Assembly: GCA_900469965.1 (NCBI GenBank)
Contig: UBZP01000005.1
Coordinates: 124,001 to 188,000, forward strand
Source of the DNA: Hyphomicrobiales bacterium
GTDB lineage: Bacteria > Pseudomonadota > Alphaproteobacteria > Rhizobiales > Rhizobiaceae
Direction of reading: 5' to 3'
DNA length: 64,000 nt
In this document: positions 10,108 through 18,638 of the stretch, one piece after another
Numbering within the stretch: position 1 is the stretch's first letter
Layout of the letters: each line of letters starts with the position of its first letter
Notes under the pieces: generated by a model
Databases searched by the model: none
The model's input: the letters and a program-made list of their open reading frames with translations, nothing else
Told to the model about the DNA's origin: nothing
Made by a program: the position numbers and the translations under genes

Positions 10108-10162
10108 GATTCCACAGGCCTTGATTCCATCCGACTTACGCCGGTTGTCGCAGGAGACAAAC

Positions 10163-12112
10163 ATGCAAAGGGGTGAATCCGACGTCTTCAATCTGTTTTC
10201 GGAGATCTACTCCAGCACTGCGCGCGAGGAGATGTCTCTTCAGGAATATCTCCTAGCCTGCCGAGATGACAAAAGCATGTACGCCACCGCACAGGAGCGG
10301 ATGGTCGAAGCGATCGGCGAACCCACGCTGATCGATACCAGCACCGACGAACGGCTCGGTCGCATCTATTCCAACCGGACCATCAAGATCTATCCCACCT
10401 TCTCCGAATTCTACGGGATGGAGGACACGATCGAGCGGATCGTCGGCTATTTCCGCTATGCGGCACAGGGGCTGGAAGAGCGCAAGCAGATCCTCTACCT
10501 GCTCGGTCCCGTCGGCGGCGGCAAGTCGTCTTTGGCCGAACGGCTGAAGAAACTGATGGAAGTTCGGCCGATCTACACGCTGATGGTGAACGGCAAGGTC
10601 AGCCCGATCTTCGAAAGCCCGCTGGGCCTGTTCCACCCCGAGCGGATGGCCGATCTTCTGGAAGACAAGTACGGGATCGCCCGGCGCCGCCTCACCGGGC
10701 TGATCTCGCCCTGGGCCGCCAAGCGGCTCGACGAGGTCGGCGGCGACATCTCCAAGTTCAGCGTCGTCAAGATGCTGCCGTCGCGGTTGCGGCAGATCGC
10801 GATCGCCAAGACCGAGCCCGGCGACGAGAACAACCAGGACGTCTCCTCGCTGGTTGGCAAGGTGGACATCCGCCAGCTCGAGAACTACAGCCAGGCCGAT
10901 CCGGACGCCTATTCCTATTCGGGCGGCCTGAACCGGACGACGCAGGGCCTCTTGGAATTCGTCGAGATGTTCAAGGCGCCGATCAAGGTGCTGCACCCGC
11001 TCCTGACGGCGACCCAGGAGGGCAACTACAACGGCACGGAGAACTTCGGCGCCTTCCCCTACCAGGGCGTCGTGCTGGCGCACTCCAACGAATCCGAGTG
11101 GCTGCAGTTCAAGAACAACAAGAACAACGAGGCCTTCCTCGACCGCATCCTCGTCGTCAAGGTGCCCTACTGCCTGCGCGTGACCGAGGAACGGCAGATC
11201 TACGAGAAGCTCCTGCGGGAAAGCGAGCTCGCCAAGAACCCGTGCGCGCCGGAGGTGCTGGAAACGCTTAGCCGCTTCACCGTCTCCACGCGGCTCGCCA
11301 TACACGAGAATTCGTCACTCTACACCAAGATGCGGGTCTATGACGGCGAGAACCTGAAGGACGTCGATCCCAAGGCGAAGTCCGTTCAGGAGTATCGCGA
11401 CGCCGCCGGCGTCGACGAAGGCATGACCGGGGTCAGCACCCGCTTCGCCTTCAAGGTGCTGTCGGAAACCTTCAACTACGACACGAAGGAAGTGGCCGCC
11501 GACCCGGTGCACCTGATGTACATCCTCGAGCAGGCGATCCGGCGCGAGCAGTATCCCAAGGAGACCGAGGCCGCCTATCTCGACTTCATCCGTTCCGAGC
11601 TCGCCAGCCGCTATGCCGAGTTCATCGGCCACGAGATCCAGAAGGCCTACCTGGAATCCTACAGCGAATACGGCCAGAACCTGTTCGACCGCTACATCGC
11701 CTATGCAGACGCCTGGCTGGAAGACCAGGACTTCAAGGACCCGGACACGGGCCAGATCCTCAACCGGCAGATCCTCGACAGCGAACTGTCGCAGATCGAG
11801 AAGCCCGCCGGCATCGCCAACCCGAAGGACTTCCGCAACGAGGTGGTGAAGTTCACCCTGCGGGCGCGGGCGAAGAACAACGGCCGCAACCCGTCCTGGA
11901 CCAGCTACGAGAAGCTTCGCGAGGTGATCGAGAAGCGGATGTTCGGCCAGGTCGAGGACCTGCTGCCGGTGATCAGCTTCGGCTCGAAGAAGGACAGCGC
12001 CACCGAGAAGCAGCATGCCGAATTCATCAGCCGCATGATCGAGCGCGGCTACACCAAGCGCCAGGTCCGCCGGCTGGTCGACTGGTACATGCGCGTCAAC
12101 AAGGCCGGCTGA
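10163..12112 (+). CDS. prkA: PrkA/YeaG-family serine protein kinase (AAA+ ATPase)
   Basis: A 649-residue cytosolic protein of normal length for the PrkA/YeaG family. The N-terminal AAA+ domain contains the Walker A motif LLGPVGGGKSSLAERL (about residues 117-132). The C-terminal half corresponds to the PrkA kinase domain. The ATG at 10163 is preferred over one at 10106 because AGGAG lies seven bases upstream and the 10106 start falls just after the promoter. It is followed by yeaH and ycgB, the conserved partners of this kinase, and is preceded by a general-stress promoter. In enterobacteria the trio responds to starvation and stress. Which substrate it phosphorylates here is not visible. Confidence 0.93.
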   Translation: MQRGESDVFNLFSEIYSSTAREEMSLQEYLLACRDDKSMYATAQERMVEAIGEPTLIDTSTDERLGRIYSNRTIKIYPTFSEFYGMEDTIERIVGYFRYAAQGLEERKQILYLLGPVGGGKSSLAERLKKLMEVRPIYTLMVNGKVSPIFESPLGLFHPERMADLLEDKYGIARRRLTGLISPWAAKRLDEVGGDISKFSVVKMLPSRLRQIAIAKTEPGDENNQDVSSLVGKVDIRQLENYSQADPDAYSYSGGLNRTTQGLLEFVEMFKAPIKVLHPLLTATQEGNYNGTENFGAFPYQGVVLAHSNESEWLQFKNNKNNEAFLDRILVVKVPYCLRVTEERQIYEKLLRESELAKNPCAPEVLETLSRFTVSTRLAIHENSSLYTKMRVYDGENLKDVDPKAKSVQEYRDAAGVDEGMTGVSTRFAFKVLSETFNYDTKEVAADPVHLMYILEQAIRREQYPKETEAAYLDFIRSELASRYAEFIGHEIQKAYLESYSEYGQNLFDRYIAYADAWLEDQDFKDPDTGQILNRQILDSELSQIEKPAGIANPKDFRNEVVKFTLRARAKNNGRNPSWTSYEKLREVIEKRMFGQVEDLLPVISFGSKKDSATEKQHAEFISRMIERGYTKRQVRRLVDWYMRVNKAG

Positions 12113-12413
12113 CGCCGGATGAAGGCGGTCCGGGGGTGCATCGCCATCCCCTGCCCGCGACCGTTTGCACTCCGCCCGGAGGGATTTCGGACATGGCGGC
12201 AACCGCGGCTAGGCGAAACGACCGTCGCAGCGATCGGAGCGCCGGCCTGCAATGGCCGCGGACACCGCCTCCGACACCCTGCCATAAATTGCCTGAATTG
12301 ACGGTCCACTGTTCGCACGGCTTGTCCATTGCGACGCTCTGCGCCATCCTTTCGGACAGGCGGACGGTTGAGGCAGCAGCATGAATGACAACCACCATCC
12401 GGGGCGCTGAAAC
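12113..12413 (+). other. 301-base gap between prkA and yeaH
   Basis: I see no convincing gene, terminator or strong promoter here. The short open frames in it have no ribosome binding sites and the composition of out-of-frame sequence. TTGACG near 12300 could be a -35, but no good -10 follows. Co-transcription of yeaH with prkA across this gap is the simplest reading. Confidence 0.4.
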
Positions 12414-13730
12414 ATGCCGAATTTCATCGACCGGCGTCTGAATCCGAAAGACAAGAGCATCGGCAACAGGCAGCGCTTCCTGAAGCGGGCGCGCGAGGAA
12501 CTGAAGCGCGCCGTCAAGGAACAGGTGAAGTCGATCGGGATCGCCGATGTCGGCGCCGGGCAGAGCGTGTCGATGCCGACGCGCGGCGTCGGCGAGCCGA
12601 CCTTCCAGCCCGCCGGCGACACCGGCGACCGCGAGCGGGTTCTTCCCGGAAACCGCGAGTTCTCGCCCGGCGACCGGCTGCGCAAGCCGCAGGGCGGCGG
12701 CGGCGGCCGGGGCGGTGCCGGCACCGGCGAGGACGAGGACGACTTCCAGTTCTCTCTGTCGCAGGACGAGGTGCTGGACCTGTTCTTCGAGGATCTCGAA
12801 CTGCCCGACATGGTCAAGCTGTCCCTCAAGGAGACGCTGACCTTCAAGCCGCGGCGCGCCGGCTATGCGGTGACCGGATCGCCGACCAACATCAACGTCG
12901 CCAAGACGATGCGCAACAGCCACGGCCGACGCATCGCGCTGCGACGGCCGAAGCAGGCGGAGCTCGACGCGCTCGCAGCCGAAATCGCCGAGCTCGAGCA
13001 GAAGCCCAAGCCGACGCCGAAGGACAAGGAACGGCTCGGCATGCTGCAGGCCGAACTGGAGTGGCTGGATCGCCGGCGGCGGCGGGTGCCCTTCATCGAC
13101 ACCGTCGACATTCGCTTCAACCGCTTCGAGCAGCAGCCGCTGCCCAACGCCAGCGCGGTGATGTTCTGCCTGATGGACGTCTCCGCCTCGATGGGCGAGC
13201 GCGAGAAGGATCTCGCCAAGCGCTTCTTCGTACTCCTGCACATGTTCTTGAGGCGGCGCTACGAGCGGATCGAGATCGTCTTCATCCGCCATACCGACGA
13301 GGCGCGCGAGGTCGACGAGGAAACCTTCTTCTACTCGACCCAAAGCGGCGGCACGATGGTCTCGACCGCGCTGGAGGAAATGCTGCGGGTGATCGAGGCG
13401 CGCTACCCGGCGAGCGAGTGGAACATCTATGCCGCCCAGGCCTCCGACGGCGACAACATTTCCGGCGATTCCGAGCGCTGCGTGACGCTGCTGTCGACGG
13501 TGATGAAGTATTGCCAGTACTACGCCTATGTGGAGATCATCGACGAGCGCGAGAGCGAGATCTTCGCGCGCACCGACAACGGCACCTCGCTCTGGCGCGC
13601 CTACCGCACCGTCGACGGCGACTGGCCGAATTTCCAGATGACCCGCATCGCCAAGCCGGGCGACATCTATCCCGTCTTCCGCAAGCTCTTCGCCAAGCAG
13701 CCGCAGACGCTGCGCCAGCCGCGCAAGTAG
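12414..13730 (+). CDS. yeaH: YeaH/YhbH family protein (DUF444, VWA-like)
   Basis: A 438-residue cytosolic protein of the UPF0229/DUF444 family. The N-terminus is basic and polar, with a Gly-rich low-complexity stretch (GGGGGRGGAGTGEDED, about 100-115). The C-terminal half is von Willebrand factor A-like, with the metal-site motif FCLMDVSASMGEREKDLAKRF (DxSxS). It lies between prkA and spoVR, its constant neighbours in Proteobacteria, and is thought to act with the PrkA kinase. No strong ribosome binding site precedes the ATG. Confidence 0.93.
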   Translation: MPNFIDRRLNPKDKSIGNRQRFLKRAREELKRAVKEQVKSIGIADVGAGQSVSMPTRGVGEPTFQPAGDTGDRERVLPGNREFSPGDRLRKPQGGGGGRGGAGTGEDEDDFQFSLSQDEVLDLFFEDLELPDMVKLSLKETLTFKPRRAGYAVTGSPTNINVAKTMRNSHGRRIALRRPKQAELDALAAEIAELEQKPKPTPKDKERLGMLQAELEWLDRRRRRVPFIDTVDIRFNRFEQQPLPNASAVMFCLMDVSASMGEREKDLAKRFFVLLHMFLRRRYERIEIVFIRHTDEAREVDEETFFYSTQSGGTMVSTALEEMLRVIEARYPASEWNIYAAQASDGDNISGDSERCVTLLSTVMKYCQYYAYVEIIDERESEIFARTDNGTSLWRAYRTVDGDWPNFQMTRIAKPGDIYPVFRKLFAKQPQTLRQPRK

Positions 13731-13741
13731 AAGGATCCGCC

Positions 13742-15280
13742 ATGACGCGCTCCGGCAAGCTGCTGTTCGACGGGTCCGACTGGAACTTCGAAACGCTGTC
13801 GCGGACCTATGACGCGATCGAGGAGATCGCGCTCGGCGAACTCAAGCTCGACATCTATCCGAACCAGATGGAGATCATCTCGTCCGAGCAGATGCTGGAC
13901 GCCTATTCGTCGGTGGGCATGCCGCTGATGTACCAGCACTGGTCGTTCGGCAAGCGCTTCGTCTTCGAGGACCACCTCTACCGCAAGGGCCGGCGCGGGC
14001 TGGCCTACGAACTGGTGATCAACTCCAATCCCTGCATCGTCTACCTGATGGAGGAGAACACGATGGCGATGCAGGCGCTGGTGACCGCGCATGCCGCCTT
14101 CGGCCACAACCACTTCTTCAAGAACAACTACCTGTTCCGGCAGTGGACCGACGCCAGCGCCATCCTCAGCTACATGGAGTTCGCCAAGAAATACATCGCC
14201 AAGTGCGAGGAGCGGCACGGCACGGCCGCCGTCGAGGCGATCCTGGATTCGGCGCATGCGATCATGGACCAGGGGGTCTTCCGCTACCGCCGCCCGCCGC
14301 GGCTGTCCTCCGAGCGGGAGCGCGAGCGGGCGCGCGAACGGCTGGAATACGAGGAACAGACCTTCAACGACCTGTGGCGTACGCTGCCGCCGTCGACCTC
14401 GGCCAAGGAGCGGGCGGAGGCCGAGCGCGACGCCTCCGAGCGCAAGAAGGCGTTGAACCTGCCGGAGGAGAACCTGCTCTACTTCCTGGAGAAGACGAGC
14501 CTGATCCTCGAGCCGTGGCAGCGCGAACTCTTGCGCATCGTGCGGGTGATCGCGCAGTACTTCTATCCGCAGCGGCAGACCAAGGTGATGAACGAGGGCT
14601 GCGCCACCTTCGTCCATCACACGATCATGAACCGGCTGTTCGAGAAGGACCAGGTCAGCGAGGGGACGATGCTGGAGGTGCTGCAGAGCCACTCGAACGT
14701 GGTGTTCCAGCCCGGCTTCGACGATCCGCGCTACTACGGCATGAACCCCTATGCGCTGGGTTTCGCGATGATGCAGGACATCCAGCGGATCTGCACGGAG
14801 CCGACCGCGGAGGACCGGGACTGGTTCCCGGAGATCGCCGGCAACGGCGCGTGGCGGGAGACGCTGCTCGACGCCTGGACGAACCACCGCGACGAGTCCT
14901 TCATCCTGCAATATCTGAGCCCGGCGCTGATCCGCAAGTTCCGGCTCTTCCTCCTGACCGACAGCTCGGGCGACAACTACCTCGAGGTGGCCTCGATCCA
15001 TAACGAGCGCGGCTACCAGGCCGTGCGCGCGGCCCTTGCCCGCAGCTACGACATCGGGGCGAACCAGCAGGACATCCAGGTGGTCGACGTCGATCTTCTG
15101 GGCGACCGCCAGCTTCGCCTCCAGCACAACGTCAAGAACGGCGTGTTGCTGGAGGAGACCAGCCGCGATGCGACGCTGCGCCACATCCGCCATCTCTGGG
15201 GCTACGACGTCAGCCTCGTCGGTGTCGATGAGAGTGGCGAGGAACTCTACGAGTGCTCGACCGACGAGGACGGCTTGTAG
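13742..15280 (+). CDS. ycgB: SpoVR/YcgB family protein
   Basis: A 512-residue cytosolic protein matching the length of E. coli YcgB (510). It has the conserved SpoVR features: an early YPNQMEIIS segment, the HAAFGHNHFFKNNYLF histidine-rich motif, and NEGCATFVHHTIMNRLFEK in the middle. AAGGA lies eight bases before the ATG. It follows yeaH by 11 bases and completes the prkA-yeaH-ycgB stress operon. The biochemical role of SpoVR proteins is unknown. Confidence 0.94.
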   Translation: MTRSGKLLFDGSDWNFETLSRTYDAIEEIALGELKLDIYPNQMEIISSEQMLDAYSSVGMPLMYQHWSFGKRFVFEDHLYRKGRRGLAYELVINSNPCIVYLMEENTMAMQALVTAHAAFGHNHFFKNNYLFRQWTDASAILSYMEFAKKYIAKCEERHGTAAVEAILDSAHAIMDQGVFRYRRPPRLSSERERERARERLEYEEQTFNDLWRTLPPSTSAKERAEAERDASERKKALNLPEENLLYFLEKTSLILEPWQRELLRIVRVIAQYFYPQRQTKVMNEGCATFVHHTIMNRLFEKDQVSEGTMLEVLQSHSNVVFQPGFDDPRYYGMNPYALGFAMMQDIQRICTEPTAEDRDWFPEIAGNGAWRETLLDAWTNHRDESFILQYLSPALIRKFRLFLLTDSSGDNYLEVASIHNERGYQAVRAALARSYDIGANQQDIQVVDVDLLGDRQLRLQHNVKNGVLLEETSRDATLRHIRHLWGYDVSLVGVDESGEELYECSTDEDGL

Positions 15281-15298
15281 CCGCTGCCTGCCGCAGGA

Positions 15299-15886
15299 CT
15301 ATTCGGCGGCGTTGCGCGTCTCGACCTCGACCTCGACGTCGTAGGAATAGCCGTCCAGCATGCCGTAGGCCTGCTCGATGTCCTTGATCTGCGCCTCGGC
15401 CTTCTCGATCGCATCGGCGATCGCCTCGCTGCGGGCCCGCAGCATGCTGCCGAAGACGTCCGTCGACGGGCGCTTGCCGACGCGGTCCATGTGGTTGCGG
15501 ATGCGGGCGCGGTGACGCTCCATCTCCATGATGTGGAAGCGTGCATTGACGATCTCGTTCGTCAGCTTGCGGCGGATGGTGGCGATCGGATCGAAGCTGC
15601 CGGGCTCGCGCTCGTCGAGAATCACCTCGTTGATCAGCTTCTCCAGCACCATCAGGCCCTTGAGGTCCTTGGTATCGGCGAGCTCGGGATCATAGCCGGT
15701 GTCGTCATAGACCTTGCGGCGCACGGGATCGAGCAGCAGCTCATAGGCCGCCTTCAGTCGCGCGAAGGTGTCGGCGTCGCCCCCGGAATCGGGATGGGCG
15801 GATTTGGCGCGGCGGCGGTAGGCGGCCTTGATGGAGGCCGTGTTGGCATCGCGCGCGACACCGATGATGTCATAGGGATCGATCAC
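15299..15886 (-). CDS. J-domain (DnaJ-like) protein
   Basis: A protein of about 195 residues with an N-terminal J domain (DPYDIIGVARDANTASIKAAYRRRAKSAHPDSGG) carrying the HPD tripeptide that stimulates Hsp70 ATPase. There is no Gly/Phe region, zinc finger or substrate-binding domain as in full DnaJ. The rest is helical and charged (about 75-185), ending in an acidic strand-like tail (YDVEVEVETRN). The GTG at 15886 gives a standard J-domain start; a TTG at 15907 would add seven residues. It is convergent with ycgB, with 18 bases between the stops. It is likely a specialised DnaK co-chaperone. Confidence 0.85.
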   Translation of the reverse strand: MIDPYDIIGVARDANTASIKAAYRRRAKSAHPDSGGDADTFARLKAAYELLLDPVRRKVYDDTGYDPELADTKDLKGLMVLEKLINEVILDEREPGSFDPIATIRRKLTNEIVNARFHIMEMERHRARIRNHMDRVGKRPSTDVFGSMLRARSEAIADAIEKAEAQIKDIEQAYGMLDGYSYDVEVEVETRNAAE

Positions 15887-16168
15887 AGTTTCACCCGTCT
15901 TCGGCAAGTTCGACCAGAACTGGCCTTTTCCTAAAGGCTGGCGCCGCCCGCCTCAAGCCCGGAGAAGGCGTCATGCCCACTTCCGTGCCCTGCCACGTTT
16001 CGAAGGCGAGAACCATAGCTGAAATCCGGCAATCCTATGTTCGCACGGCAGCGGGACGACCACAATCGCATGCTCATCCACCGATTTCGGAAACGGGCGC
16101 CCCGACGCTGCCGACCCGCCATGCCCGTCGAGCATCGCCGCGTCGACGTCCGCCGACGCGATGCGCCC

Positions 16169-18418
16169 TCAGTGGGGACGCGTGCCCTGATCGCGCATGT
16201 CGCCGAGCGCGCGCACGGCATCGCGCTGGCCGGTAGCGGCGAGCGCCTCGAAGATCCGCCGCGCATCGGCGTTGCGGTTCAGGCCCTTGTAGGCGTAGCC
16301 GCGCAGGACCATGAGGTCGGCGCGTTCGGTGCGCAACTGCGCCAGCTGGTCGAGAAAGAGGATGGTTTCGCGGAACCGGCCGGCGTCGAAGGCGGCGACG
16401 GCGCGGTCCGACAGGATCGCCGCCTGCAACTCGACCGCGCGCGCGCGCGGCTGCTTCGCCTTGGTCGCGGCGACGGCGGCCTCCCGGAACAGACCGGCGC
16501 GGATATAGGCGAGGCTCTGGCCGTAGGCCGCATCGCGCTGCACGTCCGGCACCGTCGTGCGCAGGGCGGCGTCGAAGGCGGCGGCGGCTTCCAGCGGGCG
16601 ATTGAGCTCCATCAGGCACCAGCCGCGCGCAAGGGCCGCAGCCGGCGACAGGGTCTGCGGATCGACGGTCGTCCTGCAGCCGGCGACGGTCCGGGCGGTG
16701 CGCGCCGCGGGCGCGGCCCGTCGCACCGCGCGTTCCTCGCCCACGGGGCGGACATAGGTCACGGGCGTTTCATAGGTCACCACGCGCGGCTCGCCGGTCG
16801 CCGCAGCCGCGGGCCGCGCGGTCGTCTCCAGCGCGCGTCCGCCGCGGGTCACGGGCTCCGGTTCGCCCACGCGCGCGATGCGCTCCGAGCGCCCCTGCCA
16901 CAGCGCCTGCACGGCCCGCATCCCCGTCAGGTCCCGCAGCCTGAGGCGGGCAACGGCGAGGCCGTAGGCCGAGGGCTCGTCGTCTTCCTTCCAGTTCAGC
17001 GCCGACAGGAACCACTGCTCGGCCGTCTTCGGCTGGTCGAAGGCGAGCGCGTACCAGCCGAACTGCTGGGCGCTGGCCGGATCCTTCTCCTTCAAGGTGG
17101 CGGCCGCCATGCGCTGCAGCACATCCGCGGCGATGACCACGGGGGGATCGGTCGCAAGCGTGTTGGCGACGGCGGCGAGATAGGTCTTCTTCGTCTCGTC
17201 GGAAGCGTCGTACCAGCGGAACATGACCTCCTCGGCCTCGAGCGGCATCTTCCGGTCGATCAGGGCCAGCGCCAGCCCCTGCGACGCCGAGGCGGTATCC
17301 TCGATGCTGCGCGCCTTGCGGAACCAGCGCTCGGCCGTCGGCATGTCGTCGCGGCGCAGCGCGTACCAGCCGAGCAGCAGCGCATCCGAGGCGAGGTTTT
17401 CGCGCTCCACCAGCCGCTCGACGCGCTGGATGTAGGGCACGGCGACGGCGAGCTTGCCGTCCTCGTCCCCCTCAGCGACGAACCGGCGGGCGAGATCGTC
17501 GCGGATGCTCTCGAACTCGCGGGTACCGTCCGGCAGGGTGTTCTCGTAGCCGAGCAGCTCCTGCATGTCGGCATAGCCGAGCAGGGCGGCGGCCTTCTGG
17601 ATGGTGGCGACCCGCTCGGCCTGGTTCGTGCAGTTGCGCAGCACATAGGTATAGGCATCGCGGGCGCGCATCGCGCGGTCGGTGCCGGCGAACGCCTCGG
17701 CCACGCGCCAGAGGATGTCGACGTCGCTGCAGGTCAGAAGGCTCGGCGTCTCCGCGGCGAGGGTCACGACCTCGGCGAACCGCTTCGCGTCCGAGGCTTG
17801 TATCAATTGGCTGCGGCGCTCGGCGATCGCGAGACGGTCGAGCAGGTCCGCCGGCGGCGTCCAGCCGGGCTCGCGCGCCTGCCGGTCGGCGATGGCGGTG
17901 CGGACGTCGGCGTAGCGCGCCTCGGAATAGAGCTGCCACATGCGTTCCAGCTGCTGGTCGGCGTTCTGCGGCACGGCGAGCGGATCGCGCGGCGGCGTCC
18001 AGTTCGGATAGAGCGCGCGCAGGCGGGCGATCTCGGCTTCGAGGCGGGCCTTGTCGCCCTTGCTGGCAAAATAGCGCAGCGCGCTTTCGTCGACGACAGG
18101 GGCGGACGGGCCGGGCGCGGGTGCGGGCTGCTGCCCCGGGGTCTGCGCTTGTGTCTGGGGCTGGGGTTGGATCTGGGCCTGGGCATGAACGTCCCCCTGC
18201 CCCTGCGACCGAGACGGCTGGGCGATCTCGGCCGTGTCCGCGCCGACCCTGCTCATGCGGGAAGACACGGCCCTGGCGGTGCCGTCCGGAACCACCGAGG
18301 CGGTCTGGTTCATCCTGTCGATGGCCTGGCCGAACACGTCGATCTCCGGCCTGAGCACGCCGACGACGCTGCTGACCGCCGCTCCCATACATGCCATGGC
18401 CAGAACTACGGATCTCAT
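16169..18418 (-). CDS. Exported TPR-repeat protein of the cellulose operon (BcsK-like)
   Basis: A 749-residue protein with an N-terminal signal sequence (MRSVVLAMACMGAAVSSVVGV), a Pro/Gln-rich linker (about residues 55-85) and a long helical repeat region of tetratricopeptide type. Examples are AERWFRKARSIEDTASASQGLALAL and PLEAAAAFDAALRTTVPDVQRDAAYGQSLAYIRAG. There is no outer-membrane beta-barrel C-terminus, so it is not full BcsC. In the type III cellulose operons of rhizobia a TPR protein, BcsK, takes the place of BcsC; I assign it by position and architecture. It lies 220 bases downstream of bcsB on the same strand. The ATG at 18418 gives a proper signal peptide; an upstream in-frame start would bury it. 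Confidence 0.7.
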   Translation of the reverse strand: MRSVVLAMACMGAAVSSVVGVLRPEIDVFGQAIDRMNQTASVVPDGTARAVSSRMSRVGADTAEIAQPSRSQGQGDVHAQAQIQPQPQTQAQTPGQQPAPAPGPSAPVVDESALRYFASKGDKARLEAEIARLRALYPNWTPPRDPLAVPQNADQQLERMWQLYSEARYADVRTAIADRQAREPGWTPPADLLDRLAIAERRSQLIQASDAKRFAEVVTLAAETPSLLTCSDVDILWRVAEAFAGTDRAMRARDAYTYVLRNCTNQAERVATIQKAAALLGYADMQELLGYENTLPDGTREFESIRDDLARRFVAEGDEDGKLAVAVPYIQRVERLVERENLASDALLLGWYALRRDDMPTAERWFRKARSIEDTASASQGLALALIDRKMPLEAEEVMFRWYDASDETKKTYLAAVANTLATDPPVVIAADVLQRMAAATLKEKDPASAQQFGWYALAFDQPKTAEQWFLSALNWKEDDEPSAYGLAVARLRLRDLTGMRAVQALWQGRSERIARVGEPEPVTRGGRALETTARPAAAATGEPRVVTYETPVTYVRPVGEERAVRRAAPAARTARTVAGCRTTVDPQTLSPAAALARGWCLMELNRPLEAAAAFDAALRTTVPDVQRDAAYGQSLAYIRAGLFREAAVAATKAKQPRARAVELQAAILSDRAVAAFDAGRFRETILFLDQLAQLRTERADLMVLRGYAYKGLNRNADARRIFEALAATGQRDAVRALGDMRDQGTRPH

Positions 18419-18638
18419 CGTGATGCCAGTCTCCACCAAGGGCGTCCGCGCCATGCAGCATGCGCCCCAACAAGAACCGGCCCCCGCACGGATCCGGCCG
18501 GGGCTAGCTGCGGACGGACCGGATCGATCCGCTCCTGTGCCGGTTGGCCGGCGGCACGCGATTCCACCGGCAAACGAGATATCGACAAAGCCAGACTATG
18601 GTTAACGATCGGTAAACACGGCCGTTCCCTGCCCATGC